Shown one piece after another: positions 26,952-40,065 of a DNA stretch of 64,000 nucleotides. This DNA is from Candidatus Mycobacterium wuenschmannii. GTDB lineage: Bacteria; Actinomycetota; Actinomycetes; Mycobacteriales; Mycobacteriaceae. The stretch spans positions 1,364,001-1,428,000 of the forward strand of contig NZ_CP126981.1 of assembly GCF_030252325.1 (NCBI RefSeq). The letters run 5' to 3'. Below the pieces are notes generated by a model. The model had not been told where the DNA came from. It saw only the letters and a program-made list of their open reading frames with translations, and did not search any database. How positions within the stretch are numbered: position 1 is the first letter of the stretch; every line of letters starts with the position of its first letter. Made by a program: the position numbers and the translations under genes.

Positions 26952-27458
26952 GTGACCGTGAAAACCCTAGCCACAGGCATGGCGGCATTCGCCGCTATCG
27001 GTGCGGCCGCCGCGGGTGTGACCTGTATTGCATCGGTTACCGCTGTGTCGCCGGGCGTTCAGCCCGTCGTCTTCGGCGCGCCACTGCCGTTGGACCCTGT
27101 TCAAGCCGCAATGGACGTTCCCACCGTCGACCAGCTGACGACCGTGCTGAACACGCTCCAGGACCCGAGCCTGTCGTTCGCGCAGAAGGGCAATCTCGTC
27201 GAAGGCGGCATTCCGGTGCCGATCGGCATCGCCGACCACGAATTGAAGAAAGCGGCCGACAAGGGCAGCCTGCCGCTGACGTTCAACATCACCAACATCG
27301 CGCCGGCCGGGCCCGGCGCCGCGACGGCCACCCTCACGGCTTCGGGCCCGCACCTGACGCCCACCCCGGAATACCTCCGGTTCGTCAACCAGGGCGGCTG
27401 GAAGCTCTCGCACGACTCGGCGAACACGCTGATCGCGGCTGTGCGTTCGAAGCACTGA
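26952..27458 (+). CDS. Secreted MTB12/CFP-2-like low-molecular-weight antigen
   Basis: The 168-residue protein has a Sec signal peptide (VKTLATGMAAFAAIGAAAAGVTCIAS) and a mature part very like M. tuberculosis MTB12: QPVVFGAPLPLDP, KGNLVEGGI, IADHELKKAADKG, LPLTFNITNI and RFVNQGGWKLS. MTB12 is an abundant secreted T-cell antigen of unknown biochemical role with a small alpha/beta fold. The GTG at 26952 is supported by GAGAGGA about six bases upstream. It is followed after 10 bp by a lipoprotein that appears to be a distant paralogue. Confidence 0.85.
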   Translation: MTVKTLATGMAAFAAIGAAAAGVTCIASVTAVSPGVQPVVFGAPLPLDPVQAAMDVPTVDQLTTVLNTLQDPSLSFAQKGNLVEGGIPVPIGIADHELKKAADKGSLPLTFNITNIAPAGPGAATATLTASGPHLTPTPEYLRFVNQGGWKLSHDSANTLIAAVRSKH

Positions 27459-27468
27459 CGGCCGCTGG

Positions 27469-28008
27469 ATGCCCCGACGCCTCACCGCAGCCCTGAGCAC
27501 CGCCGCAATTGCGGCGGTGCTCGGTCTTCCGGGGTGCTCGAACGACGAGGACGAGGCGACACCGCAGACCGCGACGCCGTCGGCTACCGCGTCGCCGACC
27601 GAGGCGGCGGCCGCGCCGGTCGCTCCCCTGCCGGCTCCCGAGGCGCTGGCCGGCGTGTTGGGCCGGTTGGGCGACGCCGCCGTCCCCGGCGCGCAGAAGC
27701 TCAACCTGGTCGAGGGCGCCACACCTGAAAGTGCCGGAGTCTTCGACCAATTCGCCGGCGCGTTGAACAACGGCGGCTTCACTCCGTTGAAAGTCGACGT
27801 GCGCGACATCAGGTGGTCCGACCGCGATCCGGCCGACGTGGTGGCCAACGTCGACATCACCTCGACCAACGCGCACGGTCCGCATTTCGGCTTTCCGATG
27901 GAATTCAAGCCCTACCAAGGCGGTTGGCAGCTCTCGGCGCGGACCGCCGATGTGCTGCTGGCGTTCCGGACCGACACCGCCGAGCCGCCGACGACACCGG
28001 GACGCTGA
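27469..28008 (+). CDS. lppK: Lipoprotein LppK
   Basis: The 179-residue lipoprotein has a signal peptide ending in the lipobox LPGC (Cys at about residue 23), then a Thr/Pro/Ala-rich linker. Its folded domain (KLNLVEGATPES, FTPLKVDVRDI, PYQGGWQLSARTADVLLAF) aligns by eye with the MTB12-like protein just upstream. The counterpart is Rv2116. It should be anchored on the outer face of the membrane. The ATG follows the upstream stop by 10 bp, so the pair is co-transcribed. Confidence 0.85.
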   Translation: MPRRLTAALSTAAIAAVLGLPGCSNDEDEATPQTATPSATASPTEAAAAPVAPLPAPEALAGVLGRLGDAAVPGAQKLNLVEGATPESAGVFDQFAGALNNGGFTPLKVDVRDIRWSDRDPADVVANVDITSTNAHGPHFGFPMEFKPYQGGWQLSARTADVLLAFRTDTAEPPTTPGR

Positions 28009-28014
28009 CCTGGC

Positions 28015-29157
<1,143 letters not shown>

Positions 29158-29226
29158 CTAGCCTGCCAGCAGACGCGCCGCCCGAGGTGCGCGGGGTTGT
29201 CCGACCTGGCTTCTAGGCTGCGGGAC

Positions 29227-30111
29227 ATGAACGACGAAGCGGAACAGCGTGCCAGGCGCAGGCCTGCCCTGTCTCCGTCGCGGGCGGCCGACTTCAAGCA
29301 GTGCCCGCTGCTCTACCGGTTCCGGGCGATCGATCGGCTCCCCGAACCGTCGTCGACGGCCCAGGTGCGCGGTTCGGTCGTGCACGCCGCGCTCGAGCAG
29401 CTCTACGGTTTACCCGCCGAGCAGCGCGGCCCGCAGACCGTCGACGCGCTGGTCGGACCGGCGTGGGAGCAGGTGCTCTCGGCCGAACCGGCGCTCGCCG
29501 AGCAGCTGGACACCGAACAGCAGACCCACCTGCTCGACGAGGCGCGCAAACTGCTGTCCGGTTACTACAGCCTGGAAGACCCGACCCGATTCGACCCGCA
29601 GAGCTGCGAGCAGCGCATCGAGGTCGAGCTGGCCGACGGCACCCTGCTGCGCGGGATCATCGACCGCATCGACGTCGCGCCCACCGGCGAGCTGCGAGTA
29701 GTCGACTACAAGACCGGCAAAGCGCCGCCGGCGGCGCGTGCGCTCGCCGAGTTCAAAGCGATGTTCCAGATGAAGTTCTATGCGGTCGCGCTGCTGCGCT
29801 CGCGTGGGGTGCTGCCGACCCGGTTGCGGCTGATCTATCTGTCTGACGGGCAGCTGCTGGACTACTCCCCCGACGAAGACGAGCTGCTGCGTTTTGAGAA
29901 GACGCTGATGGCGATCTGGAATGCGATCCAATCCGCTGGCGCCACAGGCGATTTCCGGCCCAGGCCATCGCGGCTCTGCGACTGGTGCGCACACCACTCG
30001 CATTGCCCCGCCTTCGGTGGCACGCCGCCGCCCTACCCGGGTTGGCCGCAGGTTCCCGACGAGGGCAACGCCGACACCGTCCTGCAGCACGGAGCCGAGC
30101 CGGCCGCCTAG
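29227..30111 (+). CDS. RecB-family PD-(D/E)XK exonuclease
   Basis: The 294-residue single-domain nuclease has the RecB/Cas4-like core: SPSRAADFKQCPLLYRF at the start, RGSVVHAALEQLY, LRGIIDRID with the Asp, and VVDYKTGK (Glu/Asp-x-Lys). One N-terminal Cys (FKQCP) and three C-terminal Cys (LCDWCAHHSHC) form the expected 4Fe-4S cluster. It probably acts on DNA ends in repair; no helicase partner is adjacent. The counterpart is Rv2119. It is convergent with the flavoprotein gene, 4 bp apart. Confidence 0.9.
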   Translation: MNDEAEQRARRRPALSPSRAADFKQCPLLYRFRAIDRLPEPSSTAQVRGSVVHAALEQLYGLPAEQRGPQTVDALVGPAWEQVLSAEPALAEQLDTEQQTHLLDEARKLLSGYYSLEDPTRFDPQSCEQRIEVELADGTLLRGIIDRIDVAPTGELRVVDYKTGKAPPAARALAEFKAMFQMKFYAVALLRSRGVLPTRLRLIYLSDGQLLDYSPDEDELLRFEKTLMAIWNAIQSAGATGDFRPRPSRLCDWCAHHSHCPAFGGTPPPYPGWPQVPDEGNADTVLQHGAEPAA

Positions 30112-30115
30112 GCGA

Positions 30116-31486
30116 CTAGTCCAGCGGAGACATGTCCTGCAGCATGGTGGGGATCAGCTCGCTGACGGTCGGGTGGATGTGCATCGTGCGGGCCAGAGTC
30201 GTGTACGGCGCCTTGGCCGACATCGTGTCGAGAATGCCGTGGATTGCCTCGTCCCCGCCGACACCGAGAATGGCCGCCCCGAGTATCTGCTTGGTCTCGG
30301 CGTCGACCACGACCTTCATAAAGCCTTGCGTCTCACCCTTTTCGACCGCTCGGCCGACGCGGGTCATCGGCCGCTCGCCGACCAGCGCGGGTCGGCCGGA
30401 CTTGCGAACCTGCTCGACGGTCAGGCCCACGCGACCAAGCGGCGGGTCGATGTAAAGGGCGTAGGCGGTGACGCGATCGCTCACGCGCCGCGGGTCGTCA
30501 TCGAGCAGATTGGCGGCGACGATCTCGAAGTCGTTGTAGGAAGTGTGGGTGAACGCACCCTTGCCGTTGCAGTCCCCCATCGCCCAGATGTGGTCGACGC
30601 TGGTGCGCAGTTGGTCGTCGACGACGATGTAACCACGGTCGTCGATCTCCACCCCGGCCCGGTCGAGTTCGAGGTCGTCGGTGTTGGGGCGGCGCCCCAC
30701 CGCGAGTAGCAGGTGGCTGCCGGCGATCGGTTCGGCACCGGACCGCGGGGTCAGCTCGAAGCCATTGGTGCGCTTGGCAACCCGAATGTCGTCGGCACCG
30801 GTGATGATGTCGATGCCCTCGTTCTCCAGGATCGAACGGATGGCGTCGGAGACGTCGTGGTCTTCGCGGGATGCGAGCCGATCGCCCCGTTCGACCACGG
30901 TCACCCGCGCGCCGAAGCGGCAATACATCTGCGCGAACTCGAGCGCGATGTAGCTACCGCCGACGACGACGAGATGCTCTGGCACCGTGTCGAGTTCGAG
31001 GATCGACACGTTGGTGAGGTACTCGATGTCGGCGAGGCCGGGAATGTCGGGCACCACCGCGCGGCCGCCGAGGTTGAGGAAGATGCGGTCGGCCTGAAGT
31101 GTGTCGTCACCGATCCGCAACGTGTGCGGATCGGTGAACCGCGCGTGACCGCGAAAGACGGTGCAGCCGTCCATGTCATCCAGCCAGCCCTCGACCCCCT
31201 GACGGTCGTCGAGCACGATGCCGTCCTTGCGCGCCTTGACTTTTGACATGTCGATGCTGACCGGTCCGGTGCTGACGCCGAAGTCGGCACCGCGGCGGGC
31301 CAGGTGTGCGGCGTAGGCGCTGGCAACCAACGTCTTGGTCGGGATGCAGCCGTTGTTGACGCACGTGCCGCCGAAGAGTTTGCGCTCCACCATCGCAACC
31401 GTCTGACCGGCGGCCGTCAACCGTCCCGCCAGCGGGGGCCCGGCTTGGCCGGCGCCCACGATGATCGCGTCGAAACGTGTTGTCAC
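30116..31486 (-). CDS. FAD-dependent pyridine nucleotide-disulfide oxidoreductase (MerA-like)
   Basis: The 456-residue flavoprotein has the N-terminal FAD site IIVGAGQAGPPLAGRL, the redox disulfide GGTCVNNGCIPTKT, the NAD(P)H site VVVGGSYIALEFA, the second FAD site IWAMGDCNG and the C-terminal HPTVSELIPT with the catalytic His and Glu. This is the class I disulfide reductase layout. It lacks the heavy-metal domain of MerA and the extra C-terminal Cys pair, so a mercuric reductase role is not shown. The substrate is unknown. Its start overlaps the stop of the upstream DUF4126 gene by 4 bp. Confidence 0.85.
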   Translation of the reverse strand: MTTRFDAIIVGAGQAGPPLAGRLTAAGQTVAMVERKLFGGTCVNNGCIPTKTLVASAYAAHLARRGADFGVSTGPVSIDMSKVKARKDGIVLDDRQGVEGWLDDMDGCTVFRGHARFTDPHTLRIGDDTLQADRIFLNLGGRAVVPDIPGLADIEYLTNVSILELDTVPEHLVVVGGSYIALEFAQMYCRFGARVTVVERGDRLASREDHDVSDAIRSILENEGIDIITGADDIRVAKRTNGFELTPRSGAEPIAGSHLLLAVGRRPNTDDLELDRAGVEIDDRGYIVVDDQLRTSVDHIWAMGDCNGKGAFTHTSYNDFEIVAANLLDDDPRRVSDRVTAYALYIDPPLGRVGLTVEQVRKSGRPALVGERPMTRVGRAVEKGETQGFMKVVVDAETKQILGAAILGVGGDEAIHGILDTMSAKAPYTTLARTMHIHPTVSELIPTMLQDMSPLD

Positions 31487-31971
31487 AGAGCGGCGGTGAC
31501 GGCAGCCAGTGCAAACCCGCCGCCGACCGCGATCACGTCTTCGACGAGCGCAACCGGCAGGTCGCGGCCGAGCTTGGCGGAGAACGTGGCGCGGCCCTGG
31601 TAGCCGGCCATGGTGCCGAGCACGGCGCCGACCACGCCCGCGCCCAACGCGCTCCAGGTGACGCCCCAGACCGTGCCGATCACGGCGCCGGCAAAGCCAC
31701 CGGAGAGAATGCGCCCGATGAACGCCGGCGGGGAGGTTCGCGCCAGCGTCTTGGGCTGCTTGTCTAGGAACAGCTCGCCGAGCGCCAGCACGCTGAAAAC
31801 GATGGCGGTGATCAGGTTGCCCACCCAGGATGCCCAGGTGCCATTGAGGTTGATCCAGTGCAACACTGCGGCCCAGGCGACGACGGCCGGGGCGGTGAAT
31901 GTCCGCAAACCGGCGATCGCGCCGATTCCGAGAGCGACAAGCAGAACGTAGAAGTGCGTCATGTGCGACAT
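31483..31971 (-). CDS. DUF4126 membrane protein
   Basis: The 162-residue protein has four or five hydrophobic helices (starting FYVLLVALGIGAIAGLRTFTAPAVVAWAA) and Gly-rich turns such as LSGGFAGAVIGTVWG, matching the DUF4126 family (counterpart Rv2120c). Function is unknown. The start may be the first ATG at 31971 or the one at 31962. It is coupled to the flavoprotein gene by a 4-bp overlap, which suggests a shared redox or membrane role. Confidence 0.75.
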   Translation of the reverse strand: MSHMTHFYVLLVALGIGAIAGLRTFTAPAVVAWAAVLHWINLNGTWASWVGNLITAIVFSVLALGELFLDKQPKTLARTSPPAFIGRILSGGFAGAVIGTVWGVTWSALGAGVVGAVLGTMAGYQGRATFSAKLGRDLPVALVEDVIAVGGGFALAAVTAAL

Positions 31972-32056
31972 TGCTACCCCTCCTCAGGGTTCGGCAAACA
32001 ACCGCGGCGTCAGCCGGACGCTAACACAGCGCGGCCCGATGAGGGAGACATGCCAA

Positions 32057-32938
32057 TCAGAAGCGGAAGAACCGGACGCTGGATGCCAGAATCGCTTTCG
32101 CCCCGATGGCCGCCAACTGGTCCATGAGCGCGTTGACGCCGCGACGTGGGACCAAGGCGCGGATCGCCACCCAATCCGGATCGGCCAGCGGCGAGATGGT
32201 CGGCGATTCCAGTCCGGGCGTGATCGCGGTCGCCTGGTCGAGAACCGCACGCGGACAGTCGTAATCCAGCATCAGGTACTGCTGGCCGAACACCACGCCC
32301 TGCACACGCGCCACCAGTTGATCGCGTGCTGCGACATCGGGCCGTTCGGCGGCGTGTGCGTCCGTTTGTTCGATGAGCACTGCCTCTGAATCGCACAGGG
32401 TGTCGCCGAAGGCCGCGAGGTTGTGCAGGTTCAACGTGCGGCCGGATCCGACGACGTCGGCGATCGCGTCGGCAACGCCGAGCTGAATCGAGATCTCCAC
32501 AGCGCCGTCGAGACGGATCACCCGTGCGTCAATCCCTCTGGCCCTCAAGTCTTCTCGCACGATGTTCGGATACGCCGTGGCGATACGCTTGCCGGCCAGG
32601 TCCTCGACGGTCCAGTCGCGCCCCCGGGGCGCGGCGTAACGAAAGGAGGACGCACCGAAGCCGAGCGCCAGCCGTTCGTGCACCGGGGCACGGGACTCGA
32701 GGGCCAAATCCCTTCCGGTGATACCGAAGTCGAGTTCGCCGGAACCGACGTAGATCGCGATGTCCTTGGGGCGCAGGAAGAAGAATTCGACGTGGTTGTG
32801 CGGGTCGATGACGGTCAGGTCTTTGGGGTCGGTGCGACGCCGGTAGCCGGCCTCGGACAGGATTTCGACGGCCGTTTCGCTGAGCGCCCCCTTGTTGGGA
32901 ACGGCCACCCGCAGGTTGGTGGACCCGTGCGCCGTCAT
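32057..32938 (-). CDS. hisG: ATP phosphoribosyltransferase HisG
   Basis: The 293-residue enzyme catalyses the first step of histidine synthesis, joining ATP and [24 protein letters not shown] starts the long-form HisG domain, [12 protein letters not shown] and [23 protein letters not shown] form the PRPP and ATP sites, and the last 80 residues form the ACT-like domain for histidine feedback. The start overlaps the hisE stop by 1 base in an ATGA arrangement (32936-32940). The counterpart is Rv2121c. Confidence 0.95.
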   Translation of the reverse strand: MTAHGSTNLRVAVPNKGALSETAVEILSEAGYRRRTDPKDLTVIDPHNHVEFFFLRPKDIAIYVGSGELDFGITGRDLALESRAPVHERLALGFGASSFRYAAPRGRDWTVEDLAGKRIATAYPNIVREDLRARGIDARVIRLDGAVEISIQLGVADAIADVVGSGRTLNLHNLAAFGDTLCDSEAVLIEQTDAHAAERPDVAARDQLVARVQGVVFGQQYLMLDYDCPRAVLDQATAITPGLESPTISPLADPDWVAIRALVPRRGVNALMDQLAAIGAKAILASSVRFFRF

Positions 32939-33219
32939 CAGAGTTTCCGGTAGACGTCGTCGAGGGTGAGCCCACGGGCGATCATCAGCACCTGAGCCCA
33001 ATACAGCAATTGGCTGATCTCTTCGGCTAGCGCCTCGTCAGACTCGTGCTCGGCGGCCAGCCACACTTCGCCGGCCTCTTCGAGGATCTTCTTGCCCAGC
33101 GTGTGCACGCCGCTGTCCAGCGCGGCGACCGTGCCGCTGCCGGCCGGGCGGGTGCGGGCGCGTTCGCCGAGTTCGGCAAACAAATCCTCGAAGGTCTTCA
33201 CGGCCAGCGATTCTGTCAT
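32938..33219 (-). CDS. hisE: Phosphoribosyl-ATP pyrophosphatase HisE
   Basis: The 93-residue all-alpha MazG-fold enzyme carries out the second histidine step, removing pyrophosphate from phosphoribosyl-[34 protein letters not shown] shows the Glu/Asp metal-binding helices. It is coupled to hisG downstream, giving two consecutive steps in one transcript. The counterpart is Rv2122c. Confidence 0.94.
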   Translation of the reverse strand: MTESLAVKTFEDLFAELGERARTRPAGSGTVAALDSGVHTLGKKILEEAGEVWLAAEHESDEALAEEISQLLYWAQVLMIARGLTLDDVYRKL

Positions 33220-33246
33220 GCGTAGCTGCGCAAAGTCACGGCGGTT

Positions 33247-34722
33247 TCAGGTGGTACCGACCTGAGCCACCTCATCGGGCATGTCCTCCAACGACACCCC
33301 GTTGGTCTCGCGCACCCAGCGCCACACGAAAACCAGCGACAGCACGGCACACAACGCATAGCAGCCGTAGGCGACCGGAAGCACATGCCGTAGCGCTGGA
33401 AACGACACCGCGATGATCCAGTTGGCCATCCACTGGACACCGGAGGCCAGGCCGAGCGCGGCCGACCGGATCCGGTTGGGGAACATCTCGCCCAGCAGCA
33501 CCCACAGCGCCGGCCCCCAGGACACCGCGAACGCGACCACGAACAGATCGGCGGCCACCAGTGCGACGATCCCGGACGGACCGTCGAGTTGCGGCTCGCC
33601 GTTGCGGACCGACGCGCCCGCGAACACGACCGTCATGGTGATCAGCATCAGCGACATGCCCGCCGAACCCGACAGCAGCAGGGGCCTGCGGCCCAACCGG
33701 TCGATCAAAGCGATCGCCACCAATGTGATCAGCACGTTGACACCGGTGGTCACCAAGCCGATCGTGAACGATGACTCCTCACCGAATCCGACCGTCTCCC
33801 AGAGCATGTCGGAGTAGTTGAAGATGACGTTGATGCCGACGAACTGCTGGAAGACCGCCAAGCCCAAGCCGACCCAGACGATGCCGTACAGCCCACCCGT
33901 CGGCTTGCGCAGATCGCGCCACGACTGCTTCGTCTCCTCCTCGAGACTGTCGGCGATGCGGGCGATGGTGTGCCGAGCGTCGGCCTTACTGAGCAGCATC
34001 GAGAGCACTCGGTCGGCCTGCGAAATACGCTGTCGCGCAACCAGATAACGCGGCGACTCGGGGATGGCGAACAGCAGCGCGAAGTAGAGCAGCGCGAGCA
34101 GTAACTCGCTGAAAAAGGTCCAGCGCCAGGCCGCCAGGCCCAACCAGAGCGACCCGGTCGCCCCGCCCGCCAGGTGGAACGGGACCCAGGTCCAGGCCAG
34201 CGCCCCAAATAGCCCGCACACGATGGCGAGCTGCTGCAGCGACCCGAGCCGACCGCGGAAGCGCGGCGGCGAGACCTCGGCGATGTACGCCGGCGCGGCC
34301 ACCGAGGAGAAGCCGATGCCGATGCCACCGATGAGGTGGAAGACGATGAACGTCCAGATATCGGCCGCCAGGCCGGCGCCGAGTCCGCACACGAAAAACG
34401 AAGCGGCCGACAGCTTCATCATCGACAGCCGGCCGATCCGATCGCCGATCCGGCCCGCCCACACCGCTCCGATCGCCGCGCCGAGAACACCCGACGCCGT
34501 CGCGAAACCCAGCAGACCGTTGCCGATGTGGAACGTCGCCTGCAGCGCCTTCACCGCGCGGTTGGTCGTCGAGATGTCGAAGCCGAACAGGAACCCGCCG
34601 ATCGCGGCCACCGACACGAACCGCACCGCGGAACGAAAAGCGGCGCGCGCGGCGCGCGGGTCGTCGGGCAGGTCTTCGTGCGGCGCCGGCTGCGGCTGGC
34701 CGCCGGGATCGTCAGCAACCAA
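33247..34722 (-). CDS. MFS sugar porter family transporter
   Basis: This 491-residue permease has 12 predicted helices and the sugar-porter signatures: FGFDISTTNRA in helix 1, GRIGDRIGR between helices 2 and 3, PESPRYL after helix 6, FQQFVGINVIFNYSD in helix 7, RLGRRPLLL, and WGPALWVLLGEMFPNRIRSAALG. It probably imports a sugar or polyol with protons; the substrate cannot be read. It lies 8 bp after metH and 27 bp before hisE, but the functions do not obviously connect. In M. tuberculosis no such transporter stands at this site as far as I recall. Confidence 0.85.
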   Translation of the reverse strand: MVADDPGGQPQPAPHEDLPDDPRAARAAFRSAVRFVSVAAIGGFLFGFDISTTNRAVKALQATFHIGNGLLGFATASGVLGAAIGAVWAGRIGDRIGRLSMMKLSAASFFVCGLGAGLAADIWTFIVFHLIGGIGIGFSSVAAPAYIAEVSPPRFRGRLGSLQQLAIVCGLFGALAWTWVPFHLAGGATGSLWLGLAAWRWTFFSELLLALLYFALLFAIPESPRYLVARQRISQADRVLSMLLSKADARHTIARIADSLEEETKQSWRDLRKPTGGLYGIVWVGLGLAVFQQFVGINVIFNYSDMLWETVGFGEESSFTIGLVTTGVNVLITLVAIALIDRLGRRPLLLSGSAGMSLMLITMTVVFAGASVRNGEPQLDGPSGIVALVAADLFVVAFAVSWGPALWVLLGEMFPNRIRSAALGLASGVQWMANWIIAVSFPALRHVLPVAYGCYALCAVLSLVFVWRWVRETNGVSLEDMPDEVAQVGTT

Positions 34723-34730
34723 CGCCGGCC

Positions 34731-38465
<3,735 letters not shown>

Positions 38466-38509
38466 GCGCGTTCCTTCCATTACGGAAGGCGTCCTTGACT
38501 CTGCCGAGC

Positions 38510-38545
38510 GTGGCGGCCTCCGGCGGTCACCCGGAGCCGTTGCAA
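38510..38545 (-). promoter_or_regulatory. Hairpin in the metH leader
   Basis: On the minus strand, GGCTCCGG-GTGACCG-CCGGAGGCC forms a stem of about eight pairs with one bulge, roughly 50 bp before the metH start. It could be part of a 5' regulatory RNA. The B12-riboswitch consensus box was not found and the element does not fit a SAM-IV riboswitch by eye. Confidence 0.25.
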
Positions 38546-38612
38546 CGCCTCTCGACCAGAAAAGTCTACGTCCTCGTTTGACGTCTGGACGCCCAGCTCA
38601 CGCCATGTCGTA

Positions 38613-38627
38613 GTTAACAACGTTAAC
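38613..38627. repeat. GTTAAC palindrome pair in the metH/PAC2 gap
   Basis: GTTAAC-AAC-GTTAAC places two self-palindromic hexamers 3 bp apart in the 293-bp gap between the divergent metH and PAC2 genes. Such AT-rich spots in a GC-rich genome often mark promoters or binding sites, but no regulator is identified. Confidence 0.3.
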
Positions 38628-38746
38628 GAGACTGCCGCCGAACGTATTTCGTCTCGCGGCCGACATTCGGCGCATTCCTCGAGACAAGCATAGCTCGGCT
38701 ATGCAAATTCGCCGCCGCACTGTCAGCCACGGCCTTGATCACGCCG

Positions 38747-38752
38747 TACCCT
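38747..38752 (+). promoter_or_regulatory. -10 element for a leaderless PAC2 mRNA
   Basis: TACCCT fits TANNNT and is followed by six bases and then the GTG start codon at 38759. That spacing would place the transcription start at the start codon, as in many leaderless mycobacterial mRNAs. No Shine-Dalgarno sequence precedes the GTG, which agrees. Confidence 0.5.
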
Positions 38753-38758
38753 ATTTGC

Positions 38759-39637
38759 GTGACCTCGTCGGACGTCAGCACCTCGTTCCCCGAATTGCAC
38801 AACACGATCGTCGTGGCTGCGTTCGAGGGTTGGAACGACGCCGGCGACGCGGCCAGCGACGCACTCGAGCACCTGGACGCCATCTGGGAGGCCGATCCGA
38901 TCGTCGAGATCGACGACGAGGCGTACTACGACTACCAGGTCAACCGCCCGGTGATCCGCCAGGTGGACGGCGTCACGCGGGAATTGGTGTGGCCGTCGAT
39001 GCGGATCTCGCACTGCCGACCGCTGGGCGCCGACCGCGACATCGTGTTGATGCACGGGGTCGAGCCGAACATGCGGTGGCGCACCTTCTGCGCCGAACTG
39101 CTGGCCGTCGCCGACAAGCTGAACGTCGACACCGTGGTGATCCTGGGCGCGCTGCTGGCCGACACCCCGCACACCCGCCCGGTGCCGGTGTCCGGCGCGG
39201 CCTACTCCCCCGAGTCGGCGCACCGGTTCGGCCTGCAGGAAACCCGCTACGAGGGGCCGACCGGCATCGCCGGGGTGTTCCAGGATGCCTGCGTCATGGC
39301 CGGGATTCCCGCCGTCACGTTCTGGGCGGCGGTGCCGCACTACGTCTCTCAGCCGCCCAACCCGAAGGCGACCGTTGCGCTGTTGCGCCGCGTCGAGGAA
39401 GTACTCGACATCGAGGTGCCGTTGGCCGACCTGCCCGCGCAGGCCGAGGAATGGGAGCAGGCGGTCACCGAGATGACTACCGACGACGACGAGATTGCCG
39501 AGTACGTGCAGTCTTTGGAGCAGCGCGGCGACGCCGAGGTCGACATGACCGAGGCGCTGGGCAAGATCGACGGCGACGCGCTGGCCGCCGAGTTCGAGCG
39601 CTACCTGCGCCGCCGCCGGCCCGGTTTCGGACGCTAG
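38759..39637 (+). CDS. PAC2-family protein
   Basis: The 292-residue protein matches the PAC2 (proteasome-assembly-chaperone-like) family of actinobacteria; M. tuberculosis Rv2125 has the same length. Family signatures are VVAAFEGWNDAGDAASDALEHL at the start, VILGALLADTPHTRPVP and YEGPTGIAGVFQD. A proteasome role has not been shown in bacteria as far as I know. The GTG start is supported by the leaderless promoter pattern. Its end overlaps the next gene, on the other strand, by 4 bp. Confidence 0.85.
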   Translation: MTSSDVSTSFPELHNTIVVAAFEGWNDAGDAASDALEHLDAIWEADPIVEIDDEAYYDYQVNRPVIRQVDGVTRELVWPSMRISHCRPLGADRDIVLMHGVEPNMRWRTFCAELLAVADKLNVDTVVILGALLADTPHTRPVPVSGAAYSPESAHRFGLQETRYEGPTGIAGVFQDACVMAGIPAVTFWAAVPHYVSQPPNPKATVALLRRVEEVLDIEVPLADLPAQAEEWEQAVTEMTTDDDEIAEYVQSLEQRGDAEVDMTEALGKIDGDALAAEFERYLRRRRPGFGR

Positions 39638-40035
39638 CCGCCGTCCGCGGCCACCCCTGCGTTGTCCCGCAGCAGCGCGAAACGATCGTGGTTGCTCACT
39701 TTGCGCTGGATCGCGCGCAGCAGCGGCATCGCCTTCTCGTCGTAGATGTTGCTCGCGAAATCCAGCCCGGCACCCAACAGCTCACTTCCCCAACAGATCT
39801 CGGTGAGTAACAGTGCGCGGGCCCAGTCCAGTTCGGACAGGCGACGCTTGTCCTCGATGGTCTCCATCAGCCGACTGGTGAGGGCACGGAATTCGTCGGT
39901 GGTCGACAGGCCCAGTAGCGGCAGCAGCAGCGGCCAACTCCGCTTCGCGGCGCCGAAGTACTCGTTGAGGCCGTGCATCAACAACAGGCGCTCGTCGTCG
40001 GTGAGATCGATCGCGACCAGTTCGGGGGCGCTCAT
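39634..40035 (-). CDS. Conserved hypothetical protein
   Basis: The 133-residue protein is mostly helical and acidic/leucine-rich (LTDDERLLLMHGLNEYFG, WARALLLTEICWGSELLG). I do not recognise a named domain. No signal peptide or membrane helix is seen. The ATG at 40035 is chosen over a TTG at 40044. It is 30 bp downstream of a dehydrogenase gene on the same strand and convergent with the PAC2 gene. Confidence 0.65.
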   Translation of the reverse strand: MSAPELVAIDLTDDERLLLMHGLNEYFGAAKRSWPLLLPLLGLSTTDEFRALTSRLMETIEDKRRLSELDWARALLLTEICWGSELLGAGLDFASNIYDEKAMPLLRAIQRKVSNHDRFALLRDNAGVAADGG

Positions 40036-40065
40036 GGGACTCAAGATTAGTCGGGCGGGCGGGAC

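Noticed and set aside
38481..38650. Cobalamin riboswitch before metH
   Set aside because: The B12 box and the surrounding conserved segments could not be found by eye on the metH strand.
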